Shown piece after piece: positions 1 through 9,761 of a stretch of DNA of 64,000 bases (position 1 is the stretch's first letter; each line of letters opens with the position of its first letter). Source of the DNA: Iamia majanohamensis. Lineage in GTDB: Bacteria; Actinomycetota; Acidimicrobiia; Acidimicrobiales; Iamiaceae. Location of the stretch: positions 186,001 to 250,000 of the forward strand of contig NZ_CP116942.1 in NCBI RefSeq assembly GCF_028532485.1, given 5' to 3'. A program made the translations under genes and the position numbers. Under the pieces are notes generated by a model. It searched no databases and was not told the origin of the DNA. It saw only the letters and a list, made by a program, of their open reading frames with translations.

Positions 1-2133
1 CTCCTCGGCCACGGGGCGGTCGGTGCGGGCCGAGCCCGCGGCCATGGCGAAGGCGGCCACGCCCAGCCCGACGGCGATCGAGATGCCGAGCCGCAGCCCG
101 AGGGGGGCCCAGCGGGGCGGGTCGGAGTAGCCCTCGGGGAGGTGGCGGAGGACGAGGAGGAAGACCACGAGGGTGATGGTCTCGATGAGGACCTGGGTGA
201 GGGCCAGGTCGGGGGCGCCCAGCTGCAGGAACAGGACGGCCATGCCGTAGCCGATGGCCCCGAGCATGAGGACGGCCACGAACCGCCGCCGGGTGACGAC
301 CATGGCGATGGCCAGGCCGGCCGAGACCACCGCGACCACGGCCTGGAGGGGCGTGCCCCACGACGTGCCGCCGTCGCCGATCTCGGCCCCGTGGACCAGG
401 GAGGCGGCCAGGCCGGCCACCACGACGGTGAAGATGATGGCCAGGTAGGCGGGCAGCGAGCCGCTCTGGACCACGCCGGTGAGGCGCCGGGCCCCGACCT
501 GCAGGCCGTCGTAGGTGCGCACGAAGGCCCCCTCGCCGGAGAGGCGCGCGGCCGGCACCTCGCGGGCGGAGCGCTGGAGGGCGAGGTGGACCACGGCGCC
601 GGCGGCGACGATGCCGACCGACAGGTAGAGGGCGAGCTTGAACCCGGCCCACAGGGTGAGGTGGGCCTCGGCCGCGGCGTCGAGGGACTCGCTGGCCACC
701 GAGAGCTCGTGGCCGAGCGGCCCGGCGAAGAGCCCGCCGGCGATGGTGAGGGCGGTGAGCACCACCACCGGCACGACCAGGGCGGGGCCGGGGCCGTGGT
801 GCACCGTGGCCGGCTCGGCCACCGGCTGGCGGGACCGGCCGAAGAGGCCGAACCAGAGCCGGGCCGAGTAGGCGGTGGTCAGCACCGAGCCGAGGACCAC
901 GGCGGCCAGGGCCACGTAGGCCGTGGTGGTGTGCTCGTACTCGAGGCCGGCGAGGGCCGCCTCCTTGGCCACGAACCCGAGGAGGGGCGGCAGCCCGACC
1001 ATGGAGGCGGTGGCCACCGCGGCGAACCCCGCGACCCACGGCATCTGGTCGCGCAGGCCGTCGAGCAGGCGGATGTCGCGCGTGCCGGTGGCGTGGTCGA
1101 CGATGCCGACCACGAGGAACAGGGCCGCCTTGAACAGGGCGTGGGCGAGCAGCACGGCCACCCCGGCCGCGGTCGCCTCCGGGTAGCCCACGCCGAAGAG
1201 CACGATCAGCAGGCCCAGCTGCGACACCGTGCCGTGGGCCAGCAGGAGCTTGGCGTCGTGCTGGCGCAGGGCGTTGACGCCGCCCACGAGCATGGTGGCC
1301 CCGCCGACGGCGATGATCGTCGGCCGCCACCACGGCACCTCGGCGAACTGCGGCGCCAGGCGGGCGACGAGGATCACGCCCGCCTTCACCATGGTGGCGG
1401 AGTGGAGGTAGGCGCTGACCGGCGTGGGGGCGGCCATGGCCCCGGGCAGCCAGAAGTGGAACGGCACCTGGGCCGACTTGGTGATGGCGCCGATCAGCAC
1501 CAGCACCAGGCCCACCTGCACGAGGGTGGTGGTGTCGTCGGCCGCGCCCAGCTCCATCAGCGAGGTGGTGCCGGCGGTCTGGGCCAGGATCACCAGCCCG
1601 CCCATCAGGGCCAGGCCCCCCGCCCCGGTCACCAGCAGCGCCTGGCGCGCCGCGGCCCGGGCCTCGGCCTTCTCGTCGTCGAGGCCGATGAGCAGGAAGG
1701 AGGTGATGGTGGTCGCCTCCCAGAAGATGAAGAGCGTCCAGATGTCGTCGGCCAGGACGAGGCCGAGCATGGCCCCGGCGAAGCCCACGAAGCCCCCGGC
1801 GAACCTCACCAGCCGGGCCCGGGGCACGTCCCCGTCGAAGTAGCCCGTCGAGTAGGCGAGCACCAGGGTGCCCATCCCGGTGACGATGAGCGCCATCAGC
1901 AGGGCGAAGCCGTCGAGGCGGAACGAGAAGCCGACGCCCAGGTCCTGGATCCAGGTGACCGACGACGAGCGCTCGGCCCCGTCGAGCACGGAGGGGACCT
2001 GGGCGGCGAACCACACCAGGGCCACGGCCGGCACGACCAGGGCGAGCCCGAGGACCCCTCGACGAGGGAGCCGTGCGCCGATCGCGAACAGGGCCGCGGC
2101 GGCGAGGATGTGGAGGGCGACGAGGAGCAGCAT
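1..2133 (-). CDS. mrpA: Na+/H+ antiporter subunit A (MrpA/MnhA type), C-terminus outside window
   Basis: Reading the complement from an ATG at 2133 gives an uninterrupted 711-codon frame running off the left edge. It is a polytopic membrane protein of the NuoL/MrpA proton-translocating family: an N-terminal hydrophobic anchor, a stretch around residues 130-145 with FIFWEATTITSFLLIG, the family's conserved charged/loop region near AKLLLAHGTVSQLG, and a later C-terminal part resembling the MbhD-like extension found in Mrp subunit A. Subunit A forms the main ion channel of the multi-subunit Mrp antiporter in the cytoplasmic membrane, exporting Na+ against H+. The remaining mrp genes should follow just outside the window. 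No clear ribosome-binding site precedes the ATG. A monovalent-cation antiporter is favoured over NuoL because of the C-terminal extension and the absence of nuo neighbours. Confidence 0.88.
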   Translation of the reverse strand, partial: MLLLVALHILAAAALFAIGARLPRRGVLGLALVVPAVALVWFAAQVPSVLDGAERSSSVTWIQDLGVGFSFRLDGFALLMALIVTGMGTLVLAYSTGYFDGDVPRARLVRFAGGFVGFAGAMLGLVLADDIWTLFIFWEATTITSFLLIGLDDEKAEARAAARQALLVTGAGGLALMGGLVILAQTAGTTSLMELGAADDTTTLVQVGLVLVLIGAITKSAQVPFHFWLPGAMAAPTPVSAYLHSATMVKAGVILVARLAPQFAEVPWWRPTIIAVGGATMLVGGVNALRQHDAKLLLAHGTVSQLGLLIVLFGVGYPEATAAGVAVLLAHALFKAALFLVVGIVDHATGTRDIRLLDGLRDQMPWVAGFAAVATASMVGLPPLLGFVAKEAALAGLEYEHTTTAYVALAAVVLGSVLTTAYSARLWFGLFGRSRQPVAEPATVHHGPGPALVVPVVVLTALTIAGGLFAGPLGHELSVASESLDAAAEAHLTLWAGFKLALYLSVGIVAAGAVVHLALQRSAREVPAARLSGEGAFVRTYDGLQVGARRLTGVVQSGSLPAYLAIIFTVVVAGLAASLVHGAEIGDGGTSWGTPLQAVVAVVSAGLAIAMVVTRRRFVAVLMLGAIGYGMAVLFLQLGAPDLALTQVLIETITLVVFLLVLRHLPEGYSDPPRWAPLGLRLGISIAVGLGVAAFAMAAGSARTDRPVAEE

Positions 2134-2243
2134 GGCCGTGCGGGGTCGGAAACTAAAGCGCCGACCAGACTTCCCGGCAATCCCAGGCCGGAATGTAACA
2201 GGCCGTTCTCACAGCCCCGGGGTCGGGTGTCCGGGGGCCCGGT

Positions 2244-2268
2244 CGGCGGGCCGGGGCCCCGCCCGCCG
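2244..2268 (-). terminator. GC-rich hairpin after gpmA
   Basis: Perfect 8-bp arms (CGGCGGGC / GCCCGCCG) enclose a 9-nt loop just past the gpmA stop codon, before mrpA. No T-tract follows, so it may be an intrinsic-type terminator of the GC-rich kind or a processing hairpin. Confidence 0.4.
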
Positions 2269-2282
2269 GGGGGAGGGGCGGC

Positions 2283-3050
2283 TCAGCCGCCCTGGGCCTG
2301 GGCCGCGACCGCAGCGGCCGCCCGGGCCACCGCCTCGGGGTCGCCCAGGCTGCGGGCCAGCGGGTCCCCGGGCTCGGCCGGGCGCATGGTGGTCGGGTCG
2401 AGCTCGTAGACGAGGGGCACGCCGGTGGGGATGTTGAGCCCGCTGATGGCGTCGTCGGAGATGCCGTCGAGGTGCTTCACCAGCGCCCGGAGGCTGTTGC
2501 CGTGGGCGGCCACCAGCACCGTCCGCCCCGCGGCCAGGTCGGGCACGATCCCGTCGAACCAGTAGGGCAGCATGCGGTCGACCACGTCGGCCAGGCACTC
2601 CGACGCGGGCAGCACGTCGGGCGGGAGCTCGGCGTAGCGGCGGTCGCCGTTGGGGTCGTGGCCGTTGTCGTCGGAGATGGGCGGCGGCGGCACGTCGTAG
2701 CTCCGGCGCCAGGTGAAGACCTGGTCCTCGCCGTAGCGCTCGGCCGTCTGGGCCTTGTCCCGGCCGGTGAGGTCGCCGTAGTGGCGCTCGTTGAGCCGCC
2801 AGTGGCGCCGCACCGGCAGCCACGACAGGCCCATCTCGGCCAGGGCCAGCTCGGCGGTGCGGATGGCCCGGGTCTGCAGGGAGGTGTGGACGACGTCGAG
2901 GGCGAGGCCGGCGTCGGCCATCAGCCGCCCGGACTCGGTGGCCTCGGCCGCGCCGAGCTCCGACAGCGGGCAGTCCCACCAGCCGGTGAAGAGGTTCTCG
3001 GCGTTCCAGGTGCTCTGGCCGTGGCGGAGGAGGACGAGGGTGGCGGACAT
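2283..3050 (-). CDS. gpmA: 2,3-bisphosphoglycerate-dependent phosphoglycerate mutase
   Basis: 255 residues, the normal size for dPGM, which interconverts 3- and 2-phosphoglycerate in glycolysis/gluconeogenesis in the cytosol. The RHGQSTWN motif at residues 8-15 carries the phosphorylated His; [10 protein letters not shown] and the second catalytic His in [15 protein letters not shown] are intact. The ATG at 3050 is preferred: a TACGCT -10-like box lies only 6 nt upstream (3057-3062 complement), implying a leaderless transcript. The frame stays open further upstream but that stretch is antisense to the cyclase gene and has no family similarity. Same strand as mrpA downstream, separated by 149 bp. 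Confidence 0.95.
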   Translation of the reverse strand: MSATLVLLRHGQSTWNAENLFTGWWDCPLSELGAAEATESGRLMADAGLALDVVHTSLQTRAIRTAELALAEMGLSWLPVRRHWRLNERHYGDLTGRDKAQTAERYGEDQVFTWRRSYDVPPPPISDDNGHDPNGDRRYAELPPDVLPASECLADVVDRMLPYWFDGIVPDLAAGRTVLVAAHGNSLRALVKHLDGISDDAISGLNIPTGVPLVYELDPTTMRPAEPGDPLARSLGDPEAVARAAAAVAAQAQGG

Positions 3051-3056
3051 GGCCCG

Positions 3057-3062
3057 AGCGTA
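3057..3062 (-). promoter_or_regulatory. -10 box for leaderless gpmA transcript
   Basis: TACGCT on the minus strand, 6 nt from the gpmA ATG. It matches the recurring start-proximal TAnnnT pattern of this window. Confidence 0.5.
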
Positions 3063-3112
3063 GGAGGCGGCGCGCCGTGGCGGTGCCGGGCCGGTGGGGC
3101 CGCTCGCGCCCC

Positions 3113-5758
3113 TCAGCCCTCGCTCCATCCCCGGCGGAGGAGCTCGGCCCGCAGCGCCCGTCGGGGCCGCTCGACCAGCCAGTCCGGGTCGAACAGGTTC
3201 TCCGAGAAGTCCTGGCGGCCCTGGTCGCGCACGCCGAGGCGCTCGGCGACCTGGTGGCCGGCGAGGATGCTGAACGACGTGCGGCCGGTGCCGGTCGAGA
3301 GGATGAGCTCCCGGGCCCGGTCGAGGTCGCCCTCGCACCGGGCCAGCTCGGCTAGGAGGATCAGGGCGTCGGAGTCGAGCATCGGCAGGCGGCCCGATGC
3401 GGCGTCGACGGCGTGGCGTCGCACCGCCTCGCCGCCGGCCGCGGTGTCGTCGGCCGCCAGGCGGACGAGGGCCAGCACGAAGTTGGTGTAGGCGAGGTAG
3501 GCGGGGTCGTGGCGGACCAGGTTGGCCATCAGGGCGCTCAGCTCGGCGAACTCGTGCTCCAGCACGGTGGGGTCGCCCTGGGCCCACAGGGCGACGCCGT
3601 GGGTGATGTGGACCTGCGCCCAGGTGGAGGAGTGGTGGTCGGCCGCGTCGCAGGCGGCGATGGCCACCTCGGCCAGCCGGGTGGCGCCCTCCAGGTCGTC
3701 GGTGATCGCCGCGGTGGTGCACCGCCAGCAGGCGGCCTCGGCCCGGGCCCGTCCGGTGGTGTCGTCCTCGTGGGCCGCCACGAACCGGTCGATCAGGCCC
3801 TCCGCCTCCTCGGCGGACAGCCGGGCGATCATCAGCGCCAGGCGCAGGCTCCCCTGGCCCTGGGCGTGGGGGTCGGCCGAGCCGGCCAGGGCGGTGCAGG
3901 CCTCGATGTAGCCGGGCCAGTCGGCCACGGTCATGGTGAGGAACACCTCGGCCAGCCGCAGCCGGTCCACCAGGTCGGGGTCGTCGACGTGCTCGAGGCA
4001 GCGGCGGACCCGGGGGAGCAGGGCCGGGGCCCCGCCCTGGGTGATGGTCGGCATGCCGAACAGGAACGCCGCCAGCTCGTCCCACCGCTCGCCGGACTCC
4101 AGCCACTCGCTGGCCTGGCGCAGGTTGGCGTCGTCGGCGACGATCCGGTCGGCCCGGAGGCGGTCGTCGGCCTCGAGGAGGGTGTCGACGTGGGACAGCA
4201 CCGCGAAGTGCTGGACGTGGCGTTCCCGGCAGGCCTCCCCCTCGCCCTCCTCCCGCAGCCGGTCCTCGGCGTAGGCCTTGAGCGTCTCGAGGAGGCGGAA
4301 CCGCTGGTCGCCCTGGGGGCTGCGGGCCACCAGCGAGCGGCCGTAGAGGGACTCGACCAGGTCCGAGGCCAGGGTCGTGGGCACCCCGGCGACGGCGGCG
4401 GCGGCGGCGATGTCGAAGGTGCCTGCGAAGGTGCCGAGGGCCCGGAACAGCTGCTGCTCCTCCGGGTCGAGGAGCTGGTAGCTCCAGTCGATGGTGGCCT
4501 GGAGCGTGGGTCGGCGCTGGCGCCGCCGCCCGCCCGACAGCAGGCGGAAGCGGTCGTCGAGGCCCTCAAGCAGCATCGCCGGCGACAGCACGGCGACGCG
4601 GGAGGCGGCCAGCTCGATGGCCAGGGGGAGCCCGTCGAGGCGCCGGCAGATGGTGGACACGGTGTCGGCGGTGGCGGGGTCGAGGGAGAACCCGGGCTCG
4701 ATGGCCACCGCCCGGTCGACGAAGAGGGCGATGGCGGGGTCGCCCTGCCCCTCGGTGCCGAGGGGCCCGACGTGGTACACCCGCTCGCCGTCGACGTCGA
4801 GCCACTCCCGGCTGGTGGCCAGGATGGTCGTCTCCCCACCGGCGCCGAGCACGCCCTCGGCCAGCTCGGCGCAGGCGTCGACGACGTGCTCGCAGTTGTC
4901 GAGGATCAGCAGCATCTGCCGCCCGGACAGGTACTGCGGGATGCCGTCGAGGGGGTCCGAGGCCCGCACCTCCATGCCGATGGCGCCGGCGACAGCCGCC
5001 CCGACGCCGGCCGGGTCGGTCACCGCGGTCAGGTCGACGAACCAGACGCCGTCGCGCCAGCGCGGCAGCTCGGCGTCGCCGACGTCGATGGCCAGCCGGG
5101 TCTTGCCCGAGCCCCCGACGGCGATGAGGGTCACGAGGCGGTGCTCGGCGAGCAGCAGGCGCACGGCCCGGGCGTCCTCGGCCCGCCCGAGCAGGCGGGT
5201 GGCGGGGCTGGGCAGGTTGGTGCGGGTGCCGACCGAGCGCAGCGGCGGGAACGCGTCGGTCCCCAGCTGCCAGAGCTCGACCGGCTCGGGGACGTCCTTC
5301 AGGGCGTGGGACCCCAGCGCGGTGACCTCGTCGCCCGTGGCGGCGCGCACCGGCGCGGTCATCAGCACCTGGCCCCCGTGGGCGGCCGCCTCCACCCGGG
5401 CCGCGGTGTTCACCACCGGCCCGAAGTAGTCGCCGCCGCGCTCCTCGGCCTCGCCCATGTGGAGGCCCATCCGCACCCGGATGGGCGGCCCGGGCCAGGT
5501 GCGGGCGGCCAGGGCGTCCTGGGCGGCCCGGGCGGCGGCGACCGCGTCGGAGGCGCGGGCGAAGGCGGCGCAGAAGGCGTCGCCGGCGGTGGTGAACACG
5601 TAGCCGTCGTGGCCCTCGATCGCGGTGCGCAGGACCTCGTCGTGGCTGCGCAGGCTGGCCGACATGGCGTCGGGGTCCTGCGCCCACAGCCGGGTGCTGC
5701 CCTCCACGTCGGTGAACAGGAACGTCATCGTGCCGCTGGGGACCACCCGCTCCGGCAT
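3113..5758 (-). CDS. class III adenylate/guanylate cyclase fused to NB-ARC ATPase regulator
   Basis: 881 residues. Residues ~10-165 form a class III nucleotidyl cyclase domain: FTDVEGST with metal-binding Asp17, second Asp60 in AGDAF, and the transition-state pair Asn117/Arg121 in VNTAAR, so the catalytic set looks intact. Next comes an NB-ARC/STAND-type ATPase with Walker A GGSGKT at ~215-220 and a Walker B-like LILDNCEH. The C-terminal half is a helical, TPR-like array. No DNA-binding domain is evident, unlike related SARP/LuxR-type STAND regulators. The likely role is signal-dependent cAMP/cGMP synthesis controlled by a nucleotide switch; the ligand is unknown. A TAGGTT box lies 6 nt before the ATG, suggesting leaderless expression. 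Confidence 0.9.
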   Translation of the reverse strand: MPERVVPSGTMTFLFTDVEGSTRLWAQDPDAMSASLRSHDEVLRTAIEGHDGYVFTTAGDAFCAAFARASDAVAAARAAQDALAARTWPGPPIRVRMGLHMGEAEERGGDYFGPVVNTAARVEAAAHGGQVLMTAPVRAATGDEVTALGSHALKDVPEPVELWQLGTDAFPPLRSVGTRTNLPSPATRLLGRAEDARAVRLLLAEHRLVTLIAVGGSGKTRLAIDVGDAELPRWRDGVWFVDLTAVTDPAGVGAAVAGAIGMEVRASDPLDGIPQYLSGRQMLLILDNCEHVVDACAELAEGVLGAGGETTILATSREWLDVDGERVYHVGPLGTEGQGDPAIALFVDRAVAIEPGFSLDPATADTVSTICRRLDGLPLAIELAASRVAVLSPAMLLEGLDDRFRLLSGGRRRQRRPTLQATIDWSYQLLDPEEQQLFRALGTFAGTFDIAAAAAVAGVPTTLASDLVESLYGRSLVARSPQGDQRFRLLETLKAYAEDRLREEGEGEACRERHVQHFAVLSHVDTLLEADDRLRADRIVADDANLRQASEWLESGERWDELAAFLFGMPTITQGGAPALLPRVRRCLEHVDDPDLVDRLRLAEVFLTMTVADWPGYIEACTALAGSADPHAQGQGSLRLALMIARLSAEEAEGLIDRFVAAHEDDTTGRARAEAACWRCTTAAITDDLEGATRLAEVAIAACDAADHHSSTWAQVHITHGVALWAQGDPTVLEHEFAELSALMANLVRHDPAYLAYTNFVLALVRLAADDTAAGGEAVRRHAVDAASGRLPMLDSDALILLAELARCEGDLDRARELILSTGTGRTSFSILAGHQVAERLGVRDQGRQDFSENLFDPDWLVERPRRALRAELLRRGWSEG

Positions 5759-5764
5759 CCGGGG

Positions 5765-5770
5765 AACCTA
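5765..5770 (-). promoter_or_regulatory. -10 box for leaderless cyclase/NB-ARC transcript
   Basis: TAGGTT on the minus strand with a 6-nt gap to the ATG at 5758. Confidence 0.5.
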
Positions 5771-5825
5771 GCCCGGACGCGGGGGCCGCTTCAGGTGCCG
5801 GCGTGTCGGATCTCTCCCGTCGACG

Positions 5826-5848
5826 AGTTGATAAGGGGACGCTCAACT
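5826..5848 (+). promoter_or_regulatory. HAIR-like HspR operator upstream of dnaK
   Basis: Perfect inverted repeat AGTTGA-N11-TCAACT. The TTGA-N11-TCAA core has exactly the spacing of the actinobacterial HAIR element (CTTGAGT-N7-ACTCAAG), the site bound by HspR. It overlaps the predicted dnaK -35 box, so binding would block RNA polymerase. hspR itself is the fourth gene of this cluster. Confidence 0.7.
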
Positions 5849-5856
5849 TTTATCCT
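5828..5856 (+). promoter_or_regulatory. dnaK operon promoter
   Basis: TTGATA (5828-5833), a 17-bp spacer, then TATCCT (5851-5856): a good housekeeping-sigma promoter. The HAIR-like operator overlaps the -35 and spacer. The leader to the dnaK ATG is about 45 nt and contains AGGAG. Confidence 0.7.
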
Positions 5857-5906
5857 GCACCCCAGCACAGAGAACGTCCCCGCCCCTGCACCCAGAGGAG
5901 AACACC

Positions 5907-7763
5907 ATGCCCAAGGCCGTCGGAATCGACCTCGGCACCACCAACTCGGTCGTCAGCGTCCTCGAGGCCGGCGACCCGCTCGTCATCCCCAACGCCGAGG
6001 GCTCGCGCACGACCCCCTCGGTCGTCGCCTTCTCCAAGGCGGGCGAGGTCCTCGTCGGCGAGGTGGCCAAGCGCCAGGCCATCACCAACCCCGGGCGCAC
6101 CATCCGGTCGGTCAAGCGCCACATGGGCACCGACTGGAAGATCGACATCGACGGCAAGGACTACACGGCCCAGGAGATCTCGGCCCGGACGCTGATGAAG
6201 CTGAAGTCCGACGCCGAGTCGTACCTGAACGACACCGTCACCCAGGCCGTCATCACCGTCCCCGCCTACTTCAACGACGCCGAGCGCACCGCCACCAAGG
6301 AGGCGGGCCAGATCGCCGGCCTCGAGGTGCTGCGGGTCATCAACGAGCCCACCGCGGCGGCGCTGGCCTACGGCCTCGACAAGGGCGAGGACGAGGACCA
6401 GACCGTCCTCGTGTTCGACCTCGGCGGCGGCACCTTCGACGTGTCGGTGCTCGAGATCGGCGACTCGGTCTTCGAGGTCAAGTCCACCCACGGCGACGTG
6501 AACCTGGGCGGCGACGACTGGGACCAGGCGATCATCGACTGGATGGTCACCAGCTTCAAGAACGCCCACGGCATCGACCTCTCCAAGGACCCGATGGCCG
6601 AGCAGCGGCTCAAGGAGGCGGCGGAGAAGGCCAAGATCGAGCTCTCCTCCACCCAGACCACCCAGATCAACCTGCCCTACATCACCGCCGGCGCCGAGGG
6701 CCCGCTCCACATGGACGAGACCCTCAGCCGGTCGAAGTTCCAGGAGCTCACCGCCGACCTCCTCGCCCGGTGCAAGGGCCCGTTCGAGCAGGCCATCAGC
6801 GACGCCGGGCTCTCCAAGGGCGACATCCAGCACGTGATCCTCGTGGGCGGCTCCACCCGGATGCCCGCGGTCACCGACCTGGTCAAGGAGATGACCGGCA
6901 ACGACCCCAACAAGGGCGTGAACCCCGACGAGGTCGTCGCTGTCGGCGCCGCCATCCAGGCCGGCGTGCTGAAGGGCGACGTCAAGGACGTGCTGCTCCT
7001 CGACGTGACCCCGCTCTCGCTCGGCATCGAGACCAAGGGCGGCGTCATGACCCGCCTCATCGAGCGCAACTCCACCATCCCCACCCAGCGCAGCGAGACC
7101 TTCACCACCGCCGACGACATGCAGTCGCAGGTGGAGATCCACGTCCTCCAGGGCGAGCGCGAGATGGCGCAGTACAACAAGACGCTCGGCAAGTTCCAGC
7201 TCGTCGACCTGCCCGCCGCGCCCCGCGGCGTCCCCCAGATCGAGGTCACCTTCGACATCGACGCCGACGGCATCGTCCACGTGTCGGCCAAGGACAAGGC
7301 CACCAACAAGAGCCAGTCCATGACCATCACCGGCCAGTCGTCGCTCGACAAGGACGCCATCGACCAGATGGTGAAGGACGCCGAGGCCCACGCCGAGGAG
7401 GACCGGAGGCGCAAGGAGGAGGCCGAGGTCCGCAACCAGGCCGACACCCTCGTGTACCAGCTGGAGAAGGTGCTCCGGGAGCAGGGCGACAAGGTCGACT
7501 CCTCCGACCGGGAGCCCACCGAGGCCGCCCTCGCGGAGCTGAAGACCGCCCTCGAGGGCTCCGACGTGGACGCCATCAAGGCGGCCACCGAGAAGGCCAT
7601 GACCGCCAGCCAGACCCTCACCCAGAAGGTCTACGACGCCACCAAGTCCGAGAACGAGGGCGCCTACGCCGATGCCGGCAGCGGCGCCGGGGCCACCGAC
7701 GGCGGCTCCGACGACGACGTGGTCGACGCCGAGGTCGTCGACGACGACGAGGACAAGGCCTGA
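5907..7763 (+). CDS. dnaK: Hsp70 chaperone DnaK
   Basis: 618 residues, standard length. The N-terminal actin-like ATPase domain carries GIDLGTTNS at ~6-14, [10 protein letters not shown] and the VGGSTRMP motif; the substrate-binding domain follows from about residue 380; the tail ends in the conserved acidic DAEVVDDD element. DnaK binds exposed hydrophobic segments of client proteins in an ATP cycle driven by GrpE and DnaJ, encoded immediately downstream. An AGAGGAG ribosome-binding site precedes the ATG. First gene of dnaK-grpE-dnaJ-hspR, under an operator matching HspR control. The stop codon overlaps the grpE start (TGATG). Confidence 0.99.
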   Translation: MPKAVGIDLGTTNSVVSVLEAGDPLVIPNAEGSRTTPSVVAFSKAGEVLVGEVAKRQAITNPGRTIRSVKRHMGTDWKIDIDGKDYTAQEISARTLMKLKSDAESYLNDTVTQAVITVPAYFNDAERTATKEAGQIAGLEVLRVINEPTAAALAYGLDKGEDEDQTVLVFDLGGGTFDVSVLEIGDSVFEVKSTHGDVNLGGDDWDQAIIDWMVTSFKNAHGIDLSKDPMAEQRLKEAAEKAKIELSSTQTTQINLPYITAGAEGPLHMDETLSRSKFQELTADLLARCKGPFEQAISDAGLSKGDIQHVILVGGSTRMPAVTDLVKEMTGNDPNKGVNPDEVVAVGAAIQAGVLKGDVKDVLLLDVTPLSLGIETKGGVMTRLIERNSTIPTQRSETFTTADDMQSQVEIHVLQGEREMAQYNKTLGKFQLVDLPAAPRGVPQIEVTFDIDADGIVHVSAKDKATNKSQSMTITGQSSLDKDAIDQMVKDAEAHAEEDRRRKEEAEVRNQADTLVYQLEKVLREQGDKVDSSDREPTEAALAELKTALEGSDVDAIKAATEKAMTASQTLTQKVYDATKSENEGAYADAGSGAGATDGGSDDDVVDAEVVDDDEDKA

Positions 7764-8404
7764 TGACCGACGCCACCCCCGACCCGGCCCCGGGCGGGGT
7801 CGCCCCGGCCGGCGCCGTGCCCCCCGAGGGCGAGGTGCCGCCCGAGGCCCCCGTCCCCGGCGGGGCCACCACCTCCGACGACGCCCCCACCGTGGGCGCG
7901 CCGGGCGACCCGGTCGCCGACGCGGGGTCCCTCCGCGACGCAGACCCGGCCGACCTCTCGGTGGAGGCGCTCCTCGACGACGTCGAGCGCCTCACCACCG
8001 AGCGCGACGAGTACCTCGACCGGCTGCGCCGCACGCAGGCCGACTTCGAGAACTCGCGCAAGCGCCTCGGCCGGGAGGCCGAGGAGCGGGCCGACCAGGT
8101 CACCGGCCGGCTGGTCGAGGACCTCCTGCCCGTGCTCGACGCCTGCGACGCAGCCGTCGGTCACGGCGAGGAGGCGGTGGAGCCCGTCTTCGCCGCACTC
8201 CTCCAGGTGCTCGAGAAGAACGGCCTGGAGCGCATCGACCCCACCGGCGACGTGTTCGACCCGACCCGCCACGAGGCCGTCATGCACGAGCCCGCAGGCG
8301 AGGGCGACGACCCCGCACTGTCGGTCGTCGTCGACGTGCTGCGCATCGGCTACGCCTGGAAGGGACGGGTGGCGCGCGCCGCCATGGTGAAGGTCAGGGG
8401 CTGA
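7763..8404 (+). CDS. grpE: nucleotide exchange factor GrpE
   Basis: 213 residues. Residues 1-60 are a Pro/Ala/Gly-rich disordered leader, followed by a long coiled coil starting near DDVERLTTERDEYLDRL with the conserved FENSRKR, then the C-terminal beta-wing domain with HEAVMHEP and the GYAWKGRVARAAMVKV ending. GrpE releases ADP from DnaK. The start is fixed by the one-base overlap with the dnaK stop (TGATG), indicating translational coupling. The acidic/proline-rich N-terminal tail is longer than in E. coli but usual for actinobacteria. Confidence 0.97.
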   Translation: MTDATPDPAPGGVAPAGAVPPEGEVPPEAPVPGGATTSDDAPTVGAPGDPVADAGSLRDADPADLSVEALLDDVERLTTERDEYLDRLRRTQADFENSRKRLGREAEERADQVTGRLVEDLLPVLDACDAAVGHGEEAVEPVFAALLQVLEKNGLERIDPTGDVFDPTRHEAVMHEPAGEGDDPALSVVVDVLRIGYAWKGRVARAAMVKVRG

Positions 8405-8405
8405 C

Positions 8406-9572
8406 GTGGCACCCCAACGGGAGTGGTTCGAGAAGGACTACTACGCCGTCCTCGGCGTCGCCGCGGACGCCGAGCCCAAGGCCATCACCAAGGCGTACCG
8501 CAAGCTCGCCCGCGAGCTGCACCCCGACGCCAACCCCGGCAACGCCGAGGCCGAGCAGCGGTTCAAGGACGTCTCCGCGGCCTACGACGTCATCGGCGAC
8601 CCCGAGCGGCGCAAGGAGTACGACGAGGTCCGGGCCATGGCCGCCCAGGGCGGCGGGTTCGGGCCCGGCGGCTTCGGGCCCGGCCCGGGCGGACCCGGGG
8701 GCTTCGGCCCCGGCGGGGCCACCTTCGACGCCGGCGACCTGGGCGACATCTTCGGCAACCTCTTCGGGGGCGGCGGTGGCGGTCGGGCCCGCCGGGGCCG
8801 CCCCTCGGCGCGCCGGCCCCAGCGGGGCACCGACCTCGAGACCGACCTCCACCTCTCCTTCGTCGACGCCGTCGACGGGGTCACCACCACCGTGGGCCTG
8901 CTGGCCGACGCGGTGTGCGGCACCTGCGACGGCACGGGCGCCGAGCCCGGCACCCGTCCCACCCGCTGCCCCCGCTGCGACGGCCAGGGCAGCGTGGCCG
9001 AGGACCAGGGCCCGTTCTCCTTCAGCACGCCGTGCCCCCAGTGCCGGGGGCGGGGCTCGATCATCGAGCACCCCTGCACCACCTGCCACGGCACGGGCAT
9101 CGAGCGCCGGCCCCGCCAGGTGAAGGTCCGCATCCCCGCCGGGGTCACCGACGGGAAGCGCATCCGGGTCCCCGGTCGGGGCACCCCCGGGCGCGACGGC
9201 GGCCCGGCCGGCGACCTCTACGTCGTGTGCCGGGTGGCGCCCCACGAGCTGTTCCGGATCAAGGGGAGGGACCTGGCCCTCACCCTGCCGATCACCTTCC
9301 CCGAGGCGGCCCTGGGCGCCGACGTCTCGGTGCCCACCCTCGACGGCGGCCACGTGACGGTGCGCATCCCCGAGGGCACCCCCACCGGCCGCACCCTGCG
9401 GGTGCGGGGCCGGGGCGTGCCCGCCAAGGAGGGCACCGGCGACCTCCTCGTCACCGTCGAGGTGGCGGTGCCGACCAAGCTCACCGCCGCCCAGCGCAAG
9501 GTCATCGAGGAGCTGGCCACCCTCCAGGCCGACCAGTCCCCCCGGGCCTCCATGGAGGGGGCGACCCCGTGA
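8406..9572 (+). CDS. dnaJ: chaperone DnaJ (type I Hsp40)
   Basis: 388 residues. J domain at residues 10-75 with the HPD motif (LHPDANPG) that stimulates DnaK ATPase; a Gly/Phe-rich linker (~78-120); then four zinc-binding CxxCxGxG repeats (CGTCDGTG, CPRCDGQG, CPQCRGRG, CTTCHGTG) between ~165 and 230; then the peptide-binding C-terminal domains. GTG start one base after the grpE stop, with CAGGGG upstream. Presents substrates to DnaK. It is followed by an unusual duplicated hairpin repeat rather than running directly into hspR. Confidence 0.97.
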   Translation: MAPQREWFEKDYYAVLGVAADAEPKAITKAYRKLARELHPDANPGNAEAEQRFKDVSAAYDVIGDPERRKEYDEVRAMAAQGGGFGPGGFGPGPGGPGGFGPGGATFDAGDLGDIFGNLFGGGGGGRARRGRPSARRPQRGTDLETDLHLSFVDAVDGVTTTVGLLADAVCGTCDGTGAEPGTRPTRCPRCDGQGSVAEDQGPFSFSTPCPQCRGRGSIIEHPCTTCHGTGIERRPRQVKVRIPAGVTDGKRIRVPGRGTPGRDGGPAGDLYVVCRVAPHELFRIKGRDLALTLPITFPEAALGADVSVPTLDGGHVTVRIPEGTPTGRTLRVRGRGVPAKEGTGDLLVTVEVAVPTKLTAAQRKVIEELATLQADQSPRASMEGATP

Positions 9573-9579
9573 CCCGTCC

Positions 9580-9633
9580 AGCTTTGAGCACGTGTACGTC
9601 ACATGCGGCGACATGTGCTCAACGTTCGGCGGG
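9580..9633 (+). repeat. 54-bp hairpin repeat, copy 1
   Basis: First of two identical 54-bp units 72 bp apart. It contains near-perfect 12-bp arms, TTGAGCACGTGT (9584-9595) and ACATGTGCTCAA (9611-9622), around a 15-nt loop, with one mismatch that would be a G-U pair in RNA. An alternative small hairpin CACATG-CGGCGA-CATGTG (9600-9617) competes with it. No T-tract follows. Confidence 0.85.
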
Positions 9634-9651
9634 CCGACCGCTGCCGTCCCG

Positions 9652-9705
9652 AGCTTTGAGCACGTGTACGTCACATGCGGCGACATGTGCTCAACGTTCG
9701 GCGGG
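9652..9705 (+). repeat. 54-bp hairpin repeat, copy 2
   Basis: Identical to copy 1 over all 54 positions, after an 18-bp spacer (9634-9651). It ends 56 bp before the hspR start. Long arms lie at 9656-9667 and 9683-9694. Confidence 0.85.
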
Positions 9706-9761
9706 TCGCGGGTCGACCGGTGCGTCGGCTGGCACCATGGGGGCACCTGGAGGTGGTCATC

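Noticed and set aside
142-2409. Long plus-strand reading frame opposite mrpA/gpmA
   Set aside because: Composition (His/Gly/Glu/Arg-rich, no domains) is that of an antisense frame at high G+C; the minus strand encodes clear MrpA and GpmA.
5828-5856. CIRCE element at dnaK
   Set aside because: No TTAGCACTC-N9-GAGTGCTAA-like sequence; the palindrome fits HAIR spacing instead.
3413-8404. Very long plus-strand frame (over 1600 codons)
   Set aside because: It crosses antisense sequence of the cyclase gene and an out-of-frame reading of dnaK; only its end, from 7763, is real (grpE).
9580-9705. CRISPR array
   Set aside because: Only two 54-bp units with an 18-bp spacer, strongly palindromic; no cas genes.
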